DNA of 64,000 nucleotides, from assembly GCF_001426865.1 (NCBI RefSeq), contig NZ_LMFO01000034.1, positions 65,338-129,337 on the forward strand. The letters are read 5' to 3'. Position numbers and translations under genes: made by a program. The notes below the pieces were generated by a model. The model saw only the letters and a program-made list of their open reading frames with translations, was not told the DNA's origin and ran no database searches. This DNA is from Paenibacillus sp. Root52 (GTDB lineage Bacteria; Bacillota; Bacilli; Paenibacillales; Paenibacillaceae). How positions within the stretch are numbered: the first letter of the stretch is position 1; each line of letters begins with the position of its first letter. Shown here piece after piece: positions 1-8,655 of the stretch.

Positions 1-122
1 TGGGGGGCTGTGATATAGCCTAAAGGTGACAAAAAGCTAACGATGTTTTACAGTAGGGAGAGCGAGGCAAAACTCTAGATGAAGAGTACCTCCAATTAGA
101 TGTGGAAGGAAGGAAATAGGAT

Positions 123-581
123 ATGACGACACATGAATTATCGCCTCTGGTTGCAGCACTGGACATGCAGCCTCACGTTGAAGGCGGTTGGTATAAGGAA
201 GTATGGAAGGCTTCTTATCAGATCCCACAATCCGTATTGCCGGAAGCATACTCGGGACCCCGGTTCTCGGCAAGCTCGACGTACTTTTTGCTGCACAAGC
301 ATGAAATTTCAGAGTGGCACACGGTGTTATCTGATGAACTTTGGTTGTGGCATAGCGGTAGCCCGGTTGAATTGAAGCTGGGTGGTAATGGAGAGAATCC
401 AGAGAACGAAGAGGTTCTCGTACTCGGTATGGATCTCGCTGCTGGACAATCACCACAAGTACTTGTTCCTGCCGGCGTGTGGCAGACGGCTCGCCCGCTC
501 GGCGATGAGCCCGTACTCGTGACGTGCGTTGTAGCGCCAGGTTTCCACTTTGATGATTTCAAGCTGGTATCCAAAGGCTAA
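123..581 (+). CDS. Cupin_5 (DUF985) family protein
   Basis: A 152-residue protein with the look of the DUF985 cupin family. The pattern H66, D71-E72, W74 and H77 and the C-terminal stretch CVVAPGFHFDDFKL are typical of this fold. The family has a single beta-barrel domain with a presumed small-molecule or metal pocket; the substrate is unknown. The length matches the family, so it is probably complete. The ATG follows a GGAAGGAAGGAAATAGG purine-rich site. It stands alone and is followed by a hairpin terminator shared with the convergent reductase gene. Confidence 0.85.
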   Translation: MTTHELSPLVAALDMQPHVEGGWYKEVWKASYQIPQSVLPEAYSGPRFSASSTYFLLHKHEISEWHTVLSDELWLWHSGSPVELKLGGNGENPENEEVLVLGMDLAAGQSPQVLVPAGVWQTARPLGDEPVLVTCVVAPGFHFDDFKLVSKG

Positions 582-631
582 GTTAAACAAAGGTTAAGCT
601 GAATAGGGGCATACGTTGATCCAAAGATAAT

Positions 632-676
632 AAATCCCGACTCCAATGCAGTCATGCATAGGGTCGGGATTTTGAT
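632..676. terminator. Terminator between convergent genes
   Basis: The stem AAATCCCGAC pairs with GTCGGGATTTT around a loop of about 20 bases and is followed by a T-rich tail on the + strand. It lies between the cupin gene and the convergent aldo/keto reductase gene and could serve both. Confidence 0.75.
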
Positions 677-713
677 TTTAGTGTAATGTGTTAGCGTATC
701 ATTTTCGTTTGCT

Positions 714-1541
714 CTAAAAATTGAAGTTATCTGGATCGGAACCGAAGCGTTTATTCTCGTTCAAACTGTTGATCTGCGCGATATCTTCTGCTGTTAATTC
801 AAAATCGTATACATCGGCATTCTCGCGAATACGCTCTGGTGTAACGGATTTGGGTATAGTAACGATGCCGTTTTGCAGATCCCAACGCAGAATCACCTGT
901 GCAGCTGTTTTGTTGTATTTGGCTGCAATCGTTTGCAATAATGGGTGTTCTACTAAATGACCTTGTCCCAGTGGTGACCAAGCTTCGATCTGAATCTGGT
1001 GTTTGGCGCAGTACTCTCTTAGTTCCGATTGGATCAGCAATGGATGTAGCTCGACTTGGTTGACCGCAGGTTTGATCTTAGCATCCGTCATCAGGTCTTC
1101 AAGATGGTGAATCTGGAAGTTACTCACCCCAATGGCGCGGATGCGTCCTTCTTGATGTAGCTTCTCCAGTGCTCTCCATGTATCCTTGTACTTTCCTTTT
1201 ACAGGCCAGTGGATGAGATAGAGATCGAGAACTTCGAGTTCAAGTCGTTCCATACTTGCTTCAAAAGCGGCCAGTGTGGACTCATAGCCTTGATCGCCAT
1301 TCCACACTTTGGTCGTAATAAACAGATCTTCGCGGGCAATTCCGGATTCACGAATACCTTGGGCAACACCAGATTCATTGTTATAACCTTTGGCAGTATC
1401 GATGCTGCGGTACCCAGCCTGAATGGCCGTTTTGACCGTTTCAACAACTTCTTCTCCATCCTTCACCTTGAATACACCCAAACCTAACCAAGGCATTTTG
1501 ACGCCGTTATACAGTGTAGTTGAATCTTGCACATGTTTCAT
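714..1541 (-). CDS. Aldo/keto reductase (YtbE/YvgN-like)
   Basis: A 275-residue NADPH-dependent aldo/keto reductase. The catalytic tetrad is visible as D48, Y53, K78 and H111 (in [15 protein letters not shown] and LIHWP). The C-terminal [13 protein letters not shown] segment binds the NADPH 2-prime phosphate in this family. The closest relatives by feel are the Bacillus glyoxal/methylglyoxal reductases YvgN and YtbE. Such enzymes act in the cytosol on reactive aldehydes; the substrate here is an inference. An AAAGGAGGAATTC ribosome site precedes the ATG. Complete. Confidence 0.92.
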   Translation of the reverse strand: MKHVQDSTTLYNGVKMPWLGLGVFKVKDGEEVVETVKTAIQAGYRSIDTAKGYNNESGVAQGIRESGIAREDLFITTKVWNGDQGYESTLAAFEASMERLELEVLDLYLIHWPVKGKYKDTWRALEKLHQEGRIRAIGVSNFQIHHLEDLMTDAKIKPAVNQVELHPLLIQSELREYCAKHQIQIEAWSPLGQGHLVEHPLLQTIAAKYNKTAAQVILRWDLQNGIVTIPKSVTPERIRENADVYDFELTAEDIAQINSLNENKRFGSDPDNFNF

Positions 1542-1870
1542 GATCCGAATTCCTCCTTTAAGATAGATGGACTAAACTCACTCGCTCACTGTATGTATTA
1601 CCCTATCAAGCAATAGAGTACCTCATAATTATAGCCTTGTACTTTGGTGGGGAACAAGATGTTAGAACATGTCGATCCACTCATACTTATCGTGAAAATT
1701 ACGCTTTTTGCCCGGTAGAGGTTTGGATTTGGTGCGTTCGGGTGATAAGATGAAGTATACGAAAAGGCAATGGTCTATTTCGCTTAGCAGTGCGTACATA
1801 ATGTAGATGTGATACACGACTGGCCCGCAGGGGCTGGAATGATGTGATTAATCATAAAGGAGCAAGTGCA
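1542..1870. other. Intergenic region, divergent promoters expected
   Basis: About 330 bases separate the divergent aldo/keto reductase and DUF445 genes. I see no convincing open reading frame, repeat or RNA structure. Both promoters should lie here, but I could not settle on a clear -35/-10 pair. The useful detail is an AAAGGAG site at 1856-1862, which fixes the downstream start. Confidence 0.4.
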
Positions 1871-3127
1871 ATGGCTAAACCTAAACAAACGAAAAAAGCA
1901 GCAGCATGGTCACTCGTCATCATGGGGGCGGGATTTGCCGCATCGTTGCCATTTCAGGGCAGTCTAGTTGGTAAAATGCTGGTTGGATCATTTGAGGCTG
2001 GACTGGTGGGTGGACTCGCAGATTGGTTCGCTGTAACGGCACTATTCCGTCATCCGCTAGGCATACCGATTCCACATACGGCATTGCTGCCGAAGAATAG
2101 AGATAAGATGACCGAAGGGCTGGTCTCTGCGGTTGAGAATAATCTCCTCAACAAAGACAGTATTACGGAGAAGATCGCGGGCTTCAAAGCCGCGGAGACG
2201 GTACTTGATACAATGGCTAAAGAGCTTCATACGGATGGCGCCAAAACGATGATTGATACACTCTGCAAACGAATTCTTGCTGGACTGCCCGTGGAACAGA
2301 TTGCTCCACTTGTGGCGCGTGAGATTAAGTCGCAGGCGGGTGATTTTGATCTTGGGCCGATTCTAGAGCGGGCATCCATTCAGATGAGCGAGCGGGGATA
2401 CGATGTTAAAGCGCTGGATTATGGACTGAAGCAGGCGGAAGAATGGCTTGTAAAGCCAGAAACCATTATGTTCTTGGGTGAAGCAGGCATGAAAGCGGTC
2501 AGCGGTATTCAGTTGAATGGATTGATGCAATTTGCGATGAATGCGTTCATGGGTTACTTGAATGAAGAGCGTCTCGGTAGTATTTTGCAAGGGTATCTGT
2601 TTGACCGTGTAGAGGACATGAAACGGGAAGGCAGCGCGCTTCGTTACAAAGTGCTTGATCTGGTGCGGACACAGACGGTTCGCATAGCGATGAGTGAGAG
2701 TGTACAGCAAGGGCTGAATGATTGGAAGAATAGTATGTTGGACGGCTGGAATGCAGAGGAAACGGTGCTGAATAAGCTCACTGAACTGAGAGACAAAGCA
2801 CTTGCTGGCATGGAAGATGGGCAGTATGTGGATACGTATGCGCTGCCTGCAATTGAGCGGGTGTTGTCTGATCTGCGATCAGATGAGGCGCTGCTAACGA
2901 GCCTGAATGCGAAGATCGTGGAAGGCGTAACGACTCTGCTGGAGAAAAATCATTCCAAAATCGGGAACCTCGTACGCGAAAATGTCGATAAAATGGACAA
3001 TGCATCTTTGGTAGCCTTAATTGAAGATAAGGTTGGGCAAGATTTGCAATGGATTCGAATTAACGGAGCCGTTACAGGATTTATCATTGGTATCGCACTG
3101 ACCGCGCTACGGATTGTACTGGAATAG
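1871..3127 (+). CDS. DUF445 family membrane-anchored protein
   Basis: A DUF445 (YjiN/YheB-like) protein of 418 residues with the chosen start. A start nine codons upstream at 1844 is possible, but AAAGGAG lies eight bases before the ATG at 1871. An N-terminal hydrophobic segment is followed by the family signature GGLADWFAVTALFRHPLGIPIPHTALLP. A long mostly helical region follows, and the protein ends with a second hydrophobic helix (about residues 396-416). The architecture suggests a protein anchored at both ends with a helical body. The function of the family is not established. A terminator follows directly. Confidence 0.88.
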   Translation: MAKPKQTKKAAAWSLVIMGAGFAASLPFQGSLVGKMLVGSFEAGLVGGLADWFAVTALFRHPLGIPIPHTALLPKNRDKMTEGLVSAVENNLLNKDSITEKIAGFKAAETVLDTMAKELHTDGAKTMIDTLCKRILAGLPVEQIAPLVAREIKSQAGDFDLGPILERASIQMSERGYDVKALDYGLKQAEEWLVKPETIMFLGEAGMKAVSGIQLNGLMQFAMNAFMGYLNEERLGSILQGYLFDRVEDMKREGSALRYKVLDLVRTQTVRIAMSESVQQGLNDWKNSMLDGWNAEETVLNKLTELRDKALAGMEDGQYVDTYALPAIERVLSDLRSDEALLTSLNAKIVEGVTTLLEKNHSKIGNLVRENVDKMDNASLVALIEDKVGQDLQWIRINGAVTGFIIGIALTALRIVLE

Positions 3128-3173
3128 TACAGCTAAACAGCGGATTAAAATAAGTGATGTAAGTAAAGTGTCC

Positions 3174-3206
3174 TAGAGCCGCTCATTCGAGAGCAGGCTC
3201 TTTTTG
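3174..3206 (+). terminator. Rho-independent terminator after DUF445 gene
   Basis: AGAGCC and GCTC arms pair with GAGAGC and GGCTCT around an ATTC loop, followed by TTTTTG. Confidence 0.8.
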
Positions 3207-3302
3207 TCGTACACTGGAAAAATAATCAAATTACCTTACGCAAATATGATGCAGGTATCGGGAAAAGGGGTAATATACACCGGGATGCACCTTTGAATCA
3301 TC

Positions 3303-3320
3303 TAGGAATAAAGTTACATA
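3303..3320 (+). repeat. 18-bp motif shared with 23187-23204
   Basis: TAGGAATAAAGTTACATA occurs here, about 147 bases upstream of the lipoprotein start, and again exactly at 23187-23204. The bases after it are also similar (AAAACGAT here, CGAT there). The rest of the 3207-3466 gap is AT-rich. It also holds two copies of the 10-mer GATGCAGGTA (3248-3257 and 3367-3376), which recurs upstream of the nucleotidase gene. Confidence 0.6.
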
Positions 3321-3466
3321 AAAACGATTCTGCTAGCCGATGTGGCTAATGTTGATTTTGTACTATGATGCAGGTAACAGAAGAAAAGCCATTATGACGC
3401 AAGGATATGTTCCTTTTTCATAGGATGTATGTAAGACATGAAAACAATGCGAAGAAGGTGACCCGT

Positions 3467-3826
3467 GTGAAACCAATGCAAAAATATGCCTGTTTATTTT
3501 GTTTAATTATACTATCTGTATTTATTTTAGGAGGTTGTCAGAGTATGAATAAAAATGAGGACGAGGCATTGTTACAGGAAGCAGAGAATATTGCTATTCA
3601 GCATATGAAGGGAAAATATGATCTTGATGTCGTCATCACTAGCGAGAAGAAACTTCCAAGCATAGCGGTTGCTGAAATATCACTCAAAGGACATGTTGTT
3701 GATCATGAAGAGCAACGATTCAATCTGTATGTAAATTACGAGAGAAAAGAAGTAACCAGTATGGGAATGAGTGAAGAGTTTAAGAAGCTGTTATTAGATA
3801 AAGGCTATGATCCGTTCAAAAAGTGA
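3467..3826 (+). CDS. Small lipoprotein, candidate immunity protein of the lipase module
   Basis: A 119-residue lipoprotein. I prefer the GTG at 3467 because GAAGGTGA sits just before it and the signal peptide (KYACLFCLIILSVFILGGC) then starts at the right distance; an in-frame start at 3407 would add 20 residues. The lipobox is ILGGC. The mature part reads as one helix followed by several strands, which by eye suits a cystatin-like small lipoprotein of the DUF1433/DUF4467 kind. I cannot verify the family. It lies 36 bases before a lipase gene with a type VII-like targeting domain. In the known TslA system a lipoprotein of this kind (TilA) neutralises the lipase at the outer membrane face. That role is inferred from position and architecture. 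Confidence 0.7.
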   Translation: MKPMQKYACLFCLIILSVFILGGCQSMNKNEDEALLQEAENIAIQHMKGKYDLDVVITSEKKLPSIAVAEISLKGHVVDHEEQRFNLYVNYERKEVTSMGMSEEFKKLLLDKGYDPFKK

Positions 3827-3862
3827 GTTACAACGACTTCTTAAATTAGGAGGAGAGCGTAG

Positions 3863-5164
3863 TTGAGTAAAATAGATGATGAAACGTACAAAGAGATGTC
3901 GAGGCTTGCTTATGAAGATCTAGAAGCCGGGGATGAATATGATACACTCCCTGGATGGAAGGTTCTTGAGGACACACATGGCAACGGTTATTCTGGCTTT
4001 GATGCGGTAACCTTCTATAACCCTGAGACAAGTGAGGCGGTTATTGCATACCGCGGTACAGAGGGGAGTGCTGGATGGGGTCGCAAAGGGCCTGACTTAT
4101 TTGCTGATGCACAGATAGGTTTGCCAGAGCTCGGGAGAAAATGGGAGCAGAAGACAGACTTTACACCGGATTGGGTGACGGGAACCGTGCAGAAAGTGAA
4201 GGATGTTACCGGAGTAACCTATTTAGAGAATGCCAAGGGCAATGTTGATAAATTTGTAGATAAACATTTGAGTGTTCAGCCCAATCAAATGTACGAAGCA
4301 GAAGATTATGCGAAGGATATGCAAAATAAGCATAAGGATCTGAATTTCTCATTAACAGGACACTCACTCGGAGGCGGTAATGCCCAGTATGCGGCCGCCT
4401 ACACGGGATTACAAGCGGTCACTTTTAGCGCACCGTCCGTCATCTCCAGCCTCACACCAGAGATGAAACGTAAAGCTGAAGAGGGTGGGTTTGATGGGCA
4501 GGTTACGAACTACGCTCATCCCGGTGATTTTGTGGCGAGTGGTTTCTTCGATGGATATGATCGCCATGTTGGTTCAACGTACTATATCGATTCCAACTAT
4601 GAAGACATGAATAAGGGTGGTTTTCTTGGATTTGGAGGCATAAAGGAGAAGATCGACAATACGTTTGGCGGAGAAAATTATCACGAGCTTGATCGATACA
4701 AATTCGATGGGAACGGATATGTTGCTAACGATCTATATGATCCTGTTACTGGAGAAAAAATCAATTACTCCCCGCGCCAGCCTTCCAACGTGTTGACCGA
4801 TCTCGCCGGATTTATGCGTAATTTAGGTGTTCAGGCAAGTGGTCTCGCCAAAGGTATGGCAGGAGCGGTGGCGGCTTCCGGATTGATTCAGGTAACGCCG
4901 GAAGAACTAAAAAGCGTAGCAAGCCGCTGGAAGCAGAACGCGCAGCAGTGTAATTCGGAGTTGAATCAGATTAGACATCGAATGGCACAGTATCTGCATT
5001 CCAGTCGTAGTCGTAGGCTCGAACCGATTGTTACGCAGCTCGATGCATCAATTAATGAGCTCAGCACATGGCATATGAAGCATACGAGCCAGTTCCTGAA
5101 CTTTATTGATGAGAAGGCAGATGCCTTCCGGCAAGCGGATCAGACACAGGTGAGTTTTAAATAG
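3863..5164 (+). CDS. Lipase_3-like protein with C-terminal WXG-like helical domain (TslA-like type VII effector candidate)
   Basis: A 433-residue protein starting at TTG behind an AGGAGG site. The N-terminal half is a class 3 alpha/beta-hydrolase. YRGTEGS (63-69) and the nucleophile elbow GHSLGGG (166-172, Ser168) are clear. Likely acid and base are Asp222 (AHPGDFV) and His274 (NYHELDRY). There is no signal peptide. The C-terminal ~95 residues (340-433) begin with IQVTPEELKSVASRW, a classic WXG100-type opening. Two helices follow, with a central W403-H-M where WXG would be. This N-lipase, C-helical order is the reverse of LXG toxins and matches the Staphylococcus TslA class of phospholipase A effectors. 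The flanking lipoprotein and WXG-like protein fit immunity and targeting partners. Secretion and toxicity are inferred; no T7SS core genes are in the window. Confidence 0.85.
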   Translation: MSKIDDETYKEMSRLAYEDLEAGDEYDTLPGWKVLEDTHGNGYSGFDAVTFYNPETSEAVIAYRGTEGSAGWGRKGPDLFADAQIGLPELGRKWEQKTDFTPDWVTGTVQKVKDVTGVTYLENAKGNVDKFVDKHLSVQPNQMYEAEDYAKDMQNKHKDLNFSLTGHSLGGGNAQYAAAYTGLQAVTFSAPSVISSLTPEMKRKAEEGGFDGQVTNYAHPGDFVASGFFDGYDRHVGSTYYIDSNYEDMNKGGFLGFGGIKEKIDNTFGGENYHELDRYKFDGNGYVANDLYDPVTGEKINYSPRQPSNVLTDLAGFMRNLGVQASGLAKGMAGAVAASGLIQVTPEELKSVASRWKQNAQQCNSELNQIRHRMAQYLHSSRSRRLEPIVTQLDASINELSTWHMKHTSQFLNFIDEKADAFRQADQTQVSFK

Positions 5165-5215
5165 GACAGGCGATTCCGCCAAGCCTTGAAATTTACACAG
5201 GAGAGGTGAACATGA

Positions 5216-5488
5216 GTGAGCGGACAATTGCTGGTGGAACTGAATGACCTTCGAATTGCGGAAAAAGAACTGTCGCAACTGCTTGTCCGTCTGCAAGCCG
5301 ACGAGCAAGAGGCGAGAGCGCTGTACGCTCGTCTTAACGATTGGAAAGGTCAATCGGCAGACTATACACGAGAGCAGATTGAGGCGTTCTTTGCAGGTCT
5401 ATCCTCACGTATTCATTCAATTGAACAACAGAAGAGGACCTTGATTCAATATATCGAGATTATGATTCAGACGGATCAGGAACGCTAA
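5216..5488 (+). CDS. WXG100-like small helical protein, candidate targeting partner of the lipase
   Basis: A 90-residue, almost wholly helical protein with W43-K44-G45 at its centre (helix, LNDWKGQSAD turn, helix). That is the ESAT-6/WXG100 layout at nearly the standard length. The reading frame opens with GTG at 5216, seven bases after GAGGTG. An ATG four bases upstream (5212) is in another frame and stops after 11 codons. It lies 51 bases after the lipase gene. In TslA systems two small helical partners (TlaA1, TlaA2) pair with the C-terminal domain of the lipase; only one such gene is seen here. A role as secretion partner is inferred. Confidence 0.78.
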   Translation: MSGQLLVELNDLRIAEKELSQLLVRLQADEQEARALYARLNDWKGQSADYTREQIEAFFAGLSSRIHSIEQQKRTLIQYIEIMIQTDQER

Positions 5489-5508
5489 GGTGTGCAATCA
5501 TAGAGAAA

Positions 5509-5556
5509 GGAACCGTTGGCATGTGGAGAACTTCTCCAAGCCAACGGTTCCTTTGC
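5509..5556. terminator. Terminator at the end of the lipase module
   Basis: The perfect 12-base arms GGAACCGTTGGC and GCCAACGGTTCC surround a 19-base loop that itself contains GGAGAACTTCTCC. A T-rich stretch follows. It separates the module from the convergent ycnI gene and may serve both. Confidence 0.8.
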
Positions 5557-5641
5557 ATTTATCTTCTTATGCTACGCTCAATTCATGCTACGCTCAGAGT
5601 ACAGCGTGCTAATCTGTAGCGGACGTTGTGATCAATCTAAA

Positions 5642-6436
5642 TTAGCGTTTTTTGCGGCGTGTTGCTAGAGCGATCCCCAGGAAAGACATGATCAATGCGA
5701 GAATGGATACAATCAGTGTCGCCTGTTGCAGCTTCAGTGTGCCTGTGTCTGTATCCGTATTGTTAGGTTCACCTGTCACTGTATCTGTCAGGGCATCCCC
5801 TAGTGTTGTATCATCGTCAGCTTTGGCATCGTCGGCTGCATTAGCGTCACCAGTACCTGCTTCAGTGGACGTATCATCGTGTCCCTCGTTACCTGTAGCT
5901 GCACTGCCGTGATGATCTCCGCTCGCTGCGGCATTACCTGCTGCTGCCGGTTCTTCACTGATGGTTGTGATGCTGTGCGGCGTGCTATCGCTCGGTTCGC
6001 CCGTCCATTCTACGATGCTACCGTCGCTATAGTACTGGAAAGCGTCCCAAGCTACTTCAGTTTCAGCTTTTGGGTTTTGAGCTACAAAGTTGAACTGTTG
6101 GAATTGTCCCGCCAGAATCCCTTCGTTATCTCCATCCACTTCCCATGTAATGGAAGTAACTTCATTGGAATCATTCTTCTCAGTAGTAATCTTCCAGCCT
6201 GCGAGTGGCTGGTATTGTTTAAATGCTACGCCCTCTGGAACTTTAAGCGTAATTTTGGTTGTTGGCAGTTCCTTTTCGGATGGGATCTTAATCGTATACG
6301 TCTGCCATGCACTCGTCTGAGCTACCGTAGGATTCACAGTAACGTGTGCGCTGGCGAATCCAGCGAACAGCATAAGTGCTGCAGCACTTGCTGATACAGT
6401 AGATATAAGTTTGGAAGTCCATGATGTTTTTTTCAA
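5642..6436 (-). CDS. ycnI: YcnI-like DUF1775 copper-binding protein
   Basis: A 264-residue exported protein. A signal peptide (residues 1-30, ending FASA) leaves His31 as the first mature residue. The DUF1775 domain spans about 31-160, then a Gly/Ala/Asp/Thr-rich linker and a C-terminal membrane helix with the basic end TRRKKR. In Bacillus YcnI the mature N-terminal His and a conserved Trp bind Cu(II); here these would be His31 and Trp144 (IVEWTG). The partner gene ycnJ lies upstream on the same strand, with a structured repeat between them. A role in copper acquisition or delivery at the cell surface is inferred from the family. Confidence 0.9.
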   Translation of the reverse strand: MKKTSWTSKLISTVSASAAALMLFAGFASAHVTVNPTVAQTSAWQTYTIKIPSEKELPTTKITLKVPEGVAFKQYQPLAGWKITTEKNDSNEVTSITWEVDGDNEGILAGQFQQFNFVAQNPKAETEVAWDAFQYYSDGSIVEWTGEPSDSTPHSITTISEEPAAAGNAAASGDHHGSAATGNEGHDDTSTEAGTGDANAADDAKADDDTTLGDALTDTVTGEPNNTDTDTGTLKLQQATLIVSILALIMSFLGIALATRRKKR

Positions 6437-6486
6437 AATAAATTACCCCTCTCAGTTCTTATCATATATGCTTCAGTCTCATTTCA

Positions 6487-6714
6487 AAAAATAAGTGCTG
6501 GTGTTGTGCTAAGAGGCCGTTCCGCGTACGAATCGTTCTTACGATCGCTGTTATTCCCGGATTTTTGGATTCCGCTTTATAAGTGGCAATCCGGGAATGA
6601 GCGTATGCTTCCGATGTGGCTTTCTTGTAGAAAGCTCTCAGGCGAGCACTTTGCTTCTCCAGAATCGATTTCGTCCTCTTCGCTACTTTTTGCATTACAC
6701 CTAAACTTAATTTT
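6487..6714 (-). repeat. Structured dispersed repeat, copy 1 of 6 (minus orientation)
   Basis: On the minus strand this reads as the shared core: the outer arm ACGAAATCGATTCT, a variable region with an extra hairpin (GGCTTTCT / AGAAAGC), CATTCCCGGATT pairing with AATCCGGGAATA, then ACAGCGATCG and the closing arm AGAACGATTCGT. Longer arms pair further out: AAGAGG at 6511-6516 with CCTCTT at 6675-6680, GGTGTTGTGC at 6500-6509 with GCATTACACC at 6692-6701, and an AT-rich outermost pair. It lies between ycnJ and ycnI, sense to both. It belongs to the subgroup with copies at 51451 and 60081. An open reading frame crossing it (6462-6734) is not credible. Confidence 0.8.
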
Positions 6715-6752
6715 AAGATTGAGCTACGAATCAATTTGATTTCGTTAGTATA

Positions 6753-8468
6753 CTATGGACTAGCGGTGTCGATTTCAAACTCTGCATCCAGCGCATCCAG
6801 GCTGCGTGTAAGAAGATGCACCTTGATATTCCAACGTCCTGGCATAGAGATATAATCTTCGGCCTTGTAGACGCCGGTGTCATTCTTCGGAATGGTAATC
6901 TCGTATATACCCATGTCCATATCCAGATGTGTCAGTGATAAGGTGACTTGCTCCAGATCATTAACGATACTGCCATCTGCACGCTTAACACCAACTTCGA
7001 AGACATTCTCCCCTGTCGCATTGGGGCTAACCTGAAGTGATATGGTTGTGCCATCATCGGTGGTCTGCACTTCGTTGAATGGACCAACGGGTGCAGGCTG
7101 TCCAGGAGATAGGTGAGTTAACACAGCAGCCAGGGCAAGAACAATTGCTCCTGCTGCAAGTTCGGCTTTGAGACTGCCGGCGAGTCTATCGCCACTACCT
7201 GAACGAGCGAGTCGAGCATGACGCCAAGCGAAGGCGAGCATGACAATGAGCAATACAACTTTGGCAATCAGAACAAGACCATATCCTGTAGTGAACAACG
7301 ACGTAAGTATAGGTGCCGGTAGAATAATAAGGCTGCTATATATCCCCGTAGCGACCAAGAGTGCAACAGCACCAACGCCCCAAGCAGTAAAGCGGCGAAT
7401 GGCTGTCCAGTAAATATCTCCTCGTAGTTTCCGAGGCAGTTGATCCGTCAGTGGCGGTAGGCAGATCGCCATGGCCGTGAGGGCACCGATCCAGAATGCA
7501 GCCCCAATCAAGTGTACATAATCCATGGTAATTGCAAGCGCCCGTTGCTCCGCAGCTGCAGGGTGACCCGTCATTGCATGCGTGAACAACCAGCCCAGCA
7601 CGAGCAGCAGGGAGCCGTACGAAGACCAGATGCGAGTTCGCATGGATCGGTCTCGATCATAGCCAGATAGAATGGTCACTGCCAGCAACATGATGATAAG
7701 CATCTGTACGATCCAGATCAAGCCGAACGAAGTTAACTTAAGTGCGCTCCCGATCAGTGCCCAGCTCAGCTCGCTAAGGGATACACCAGATTCGTATAAT
7801 GTACTTAGTGGCAGGCTAAGCATTGCGGCGAGTGAAGCTGCGCCGTAACTGATCCACAGCAGCTTGTGGCTTCCCGGAACATCCAGTGGTTCCCTTGCCA
7901 TAGATGTAGGCATGATGCGGAACAATAGAAAGGCGAGTGTGCCAAGAATCACAGACAAGCCAAGGTATTGAATCCAATCCGTTAGGGATAAAATCCACTT
8001 GATCGGCCCGTTGCCTTCACCAGCACCCGAAGTAAGGTCTGCCAGTCCTGCGGGTGCTCCGGAAGGTTCTCCGATGTGGAACACATAGGCACCCTGGATG
8101 GGGTGACCATCCGCAGAGACGGCTTTCCAGTTGACGGCATACGTACCATTACCTAATCCACTTTGAAGACCTGTCTCCATAATATGTGGTCGCTTAGCAT
8201 CGATCCGTACATTTCCGTCATCCGCCCTTGTCCCGTCAGGCGCGGTTATTTTGATATCAAAAAAGGCAGTTTGCAAGGATTCGTTAAACTCCAAGGATAG
8301 AAGCTCTGGAGCAGTAACTAACAGCTCATTCTCTGCCGGAGAAGCCTTAACAATGTAGGCATGGGCAGATGCCCATTGCGGCATAACAAGACAGCAGATC
8401 AACATCAGGGCAACAACAATGGCCCAATGCCGTTTGCTTCGTTTCAGGGTAAAGCTTACTAAACTCAA
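6753..8468 (-). CDS. ycnJ: CopC-CopD fusion copper transport protein (YcnJ-like)
   Basis: A 571-residue protein with the YcnJ layout. A signal peptide ends in ASA, leaving His36 as the first mature residue. A CopC domain (about 36-134) has the ADGHPI..YVFHIG metal-ligand region. A CopD domain of about eight membrane helices spans about 160-450, and a YtkA-like extracytoplasmic domain covers about 460-571. The frame opens at TTG behind GAGGGTG; an ATG just upstream is out of frame and stops at once. YcnJ is linked to copper uptake in Bacillus. Located before ycnI on the same strand, it probably shares its transcript. Confidence 0.9.
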   Translation of the reverse strand: MSLVSFTLKRSKRHWAIVVALMLICCLVMPQWASAHAYIVKASPAENELLVTAPELLSLEFNESLQTAFFDIKITAPDGTRADDGNVRIDAKRPHIMETGLQSGLGNGTYAVNWKAVSADGHPIQGAYVFHIGEPSGAPAGLADLTSGAGEGNGPIKWILSLTDWIQYLGLSVILGTLAFLLFRIMPTSMAREPLDVPGSHKLLWISYGAASLAAMLSLPLSTLYESGVSLSELSWALIGSALKLTSFGLIWIVQMLIIMLLAVTILSGYDRDRSMRTRIWSSYGSLLLVLGWLFTHAMTGHPAAAEQRALAITMDYVHLIGAAFWIGALTAMAICLPPLTDQLPRKLRGDIYWTAIRRFTAWGVGAVALLVATGIYSSLIILPAPILTSLFTTGYGLVLIAKVVLLIVMLAFAWRHARLARSGSGDRLAGSLKAELAAGAIVLALAAVLTHLSPGQPAPVGPFNEVQTTDDGTTISLQVSPNATGENVFEVGVKRADGSIVNDLEQVTLSLTHLDMDMGIYEITIPKNDTGVYKAEDYISMPGRWNIKVHLLTRSLDALDAEFEIDTASP

Positions 8469-8655
8469 AAAATCATCACCCTCAGGTTATAGAATTGTAG
8501 TCCCTATGGTAGTCCTTTTGTTGCTTCGACAACAATCTATACCATTATAACTTTGTCCAAAATGATGGCGTATGACTACATAGGGCTATAAAAAAATGAT
8601 TTAATCCGCAAAATTGTGACAAAAGCATGAATGCACTGTCATTCTAGTTTACAAC

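Noticed and set aside
1-122. Left edge of window as the end of a larger gene
   Set aside because: No frame with coding character runs off the left edge; it reads as intergenic DNA.
6462-6734. 90-codon open frame on the minus strand between ycnJ and ycnI
   Set aside because: It is entirely made of the structured repeat; similar frames cross other copies and have no ribosome site.
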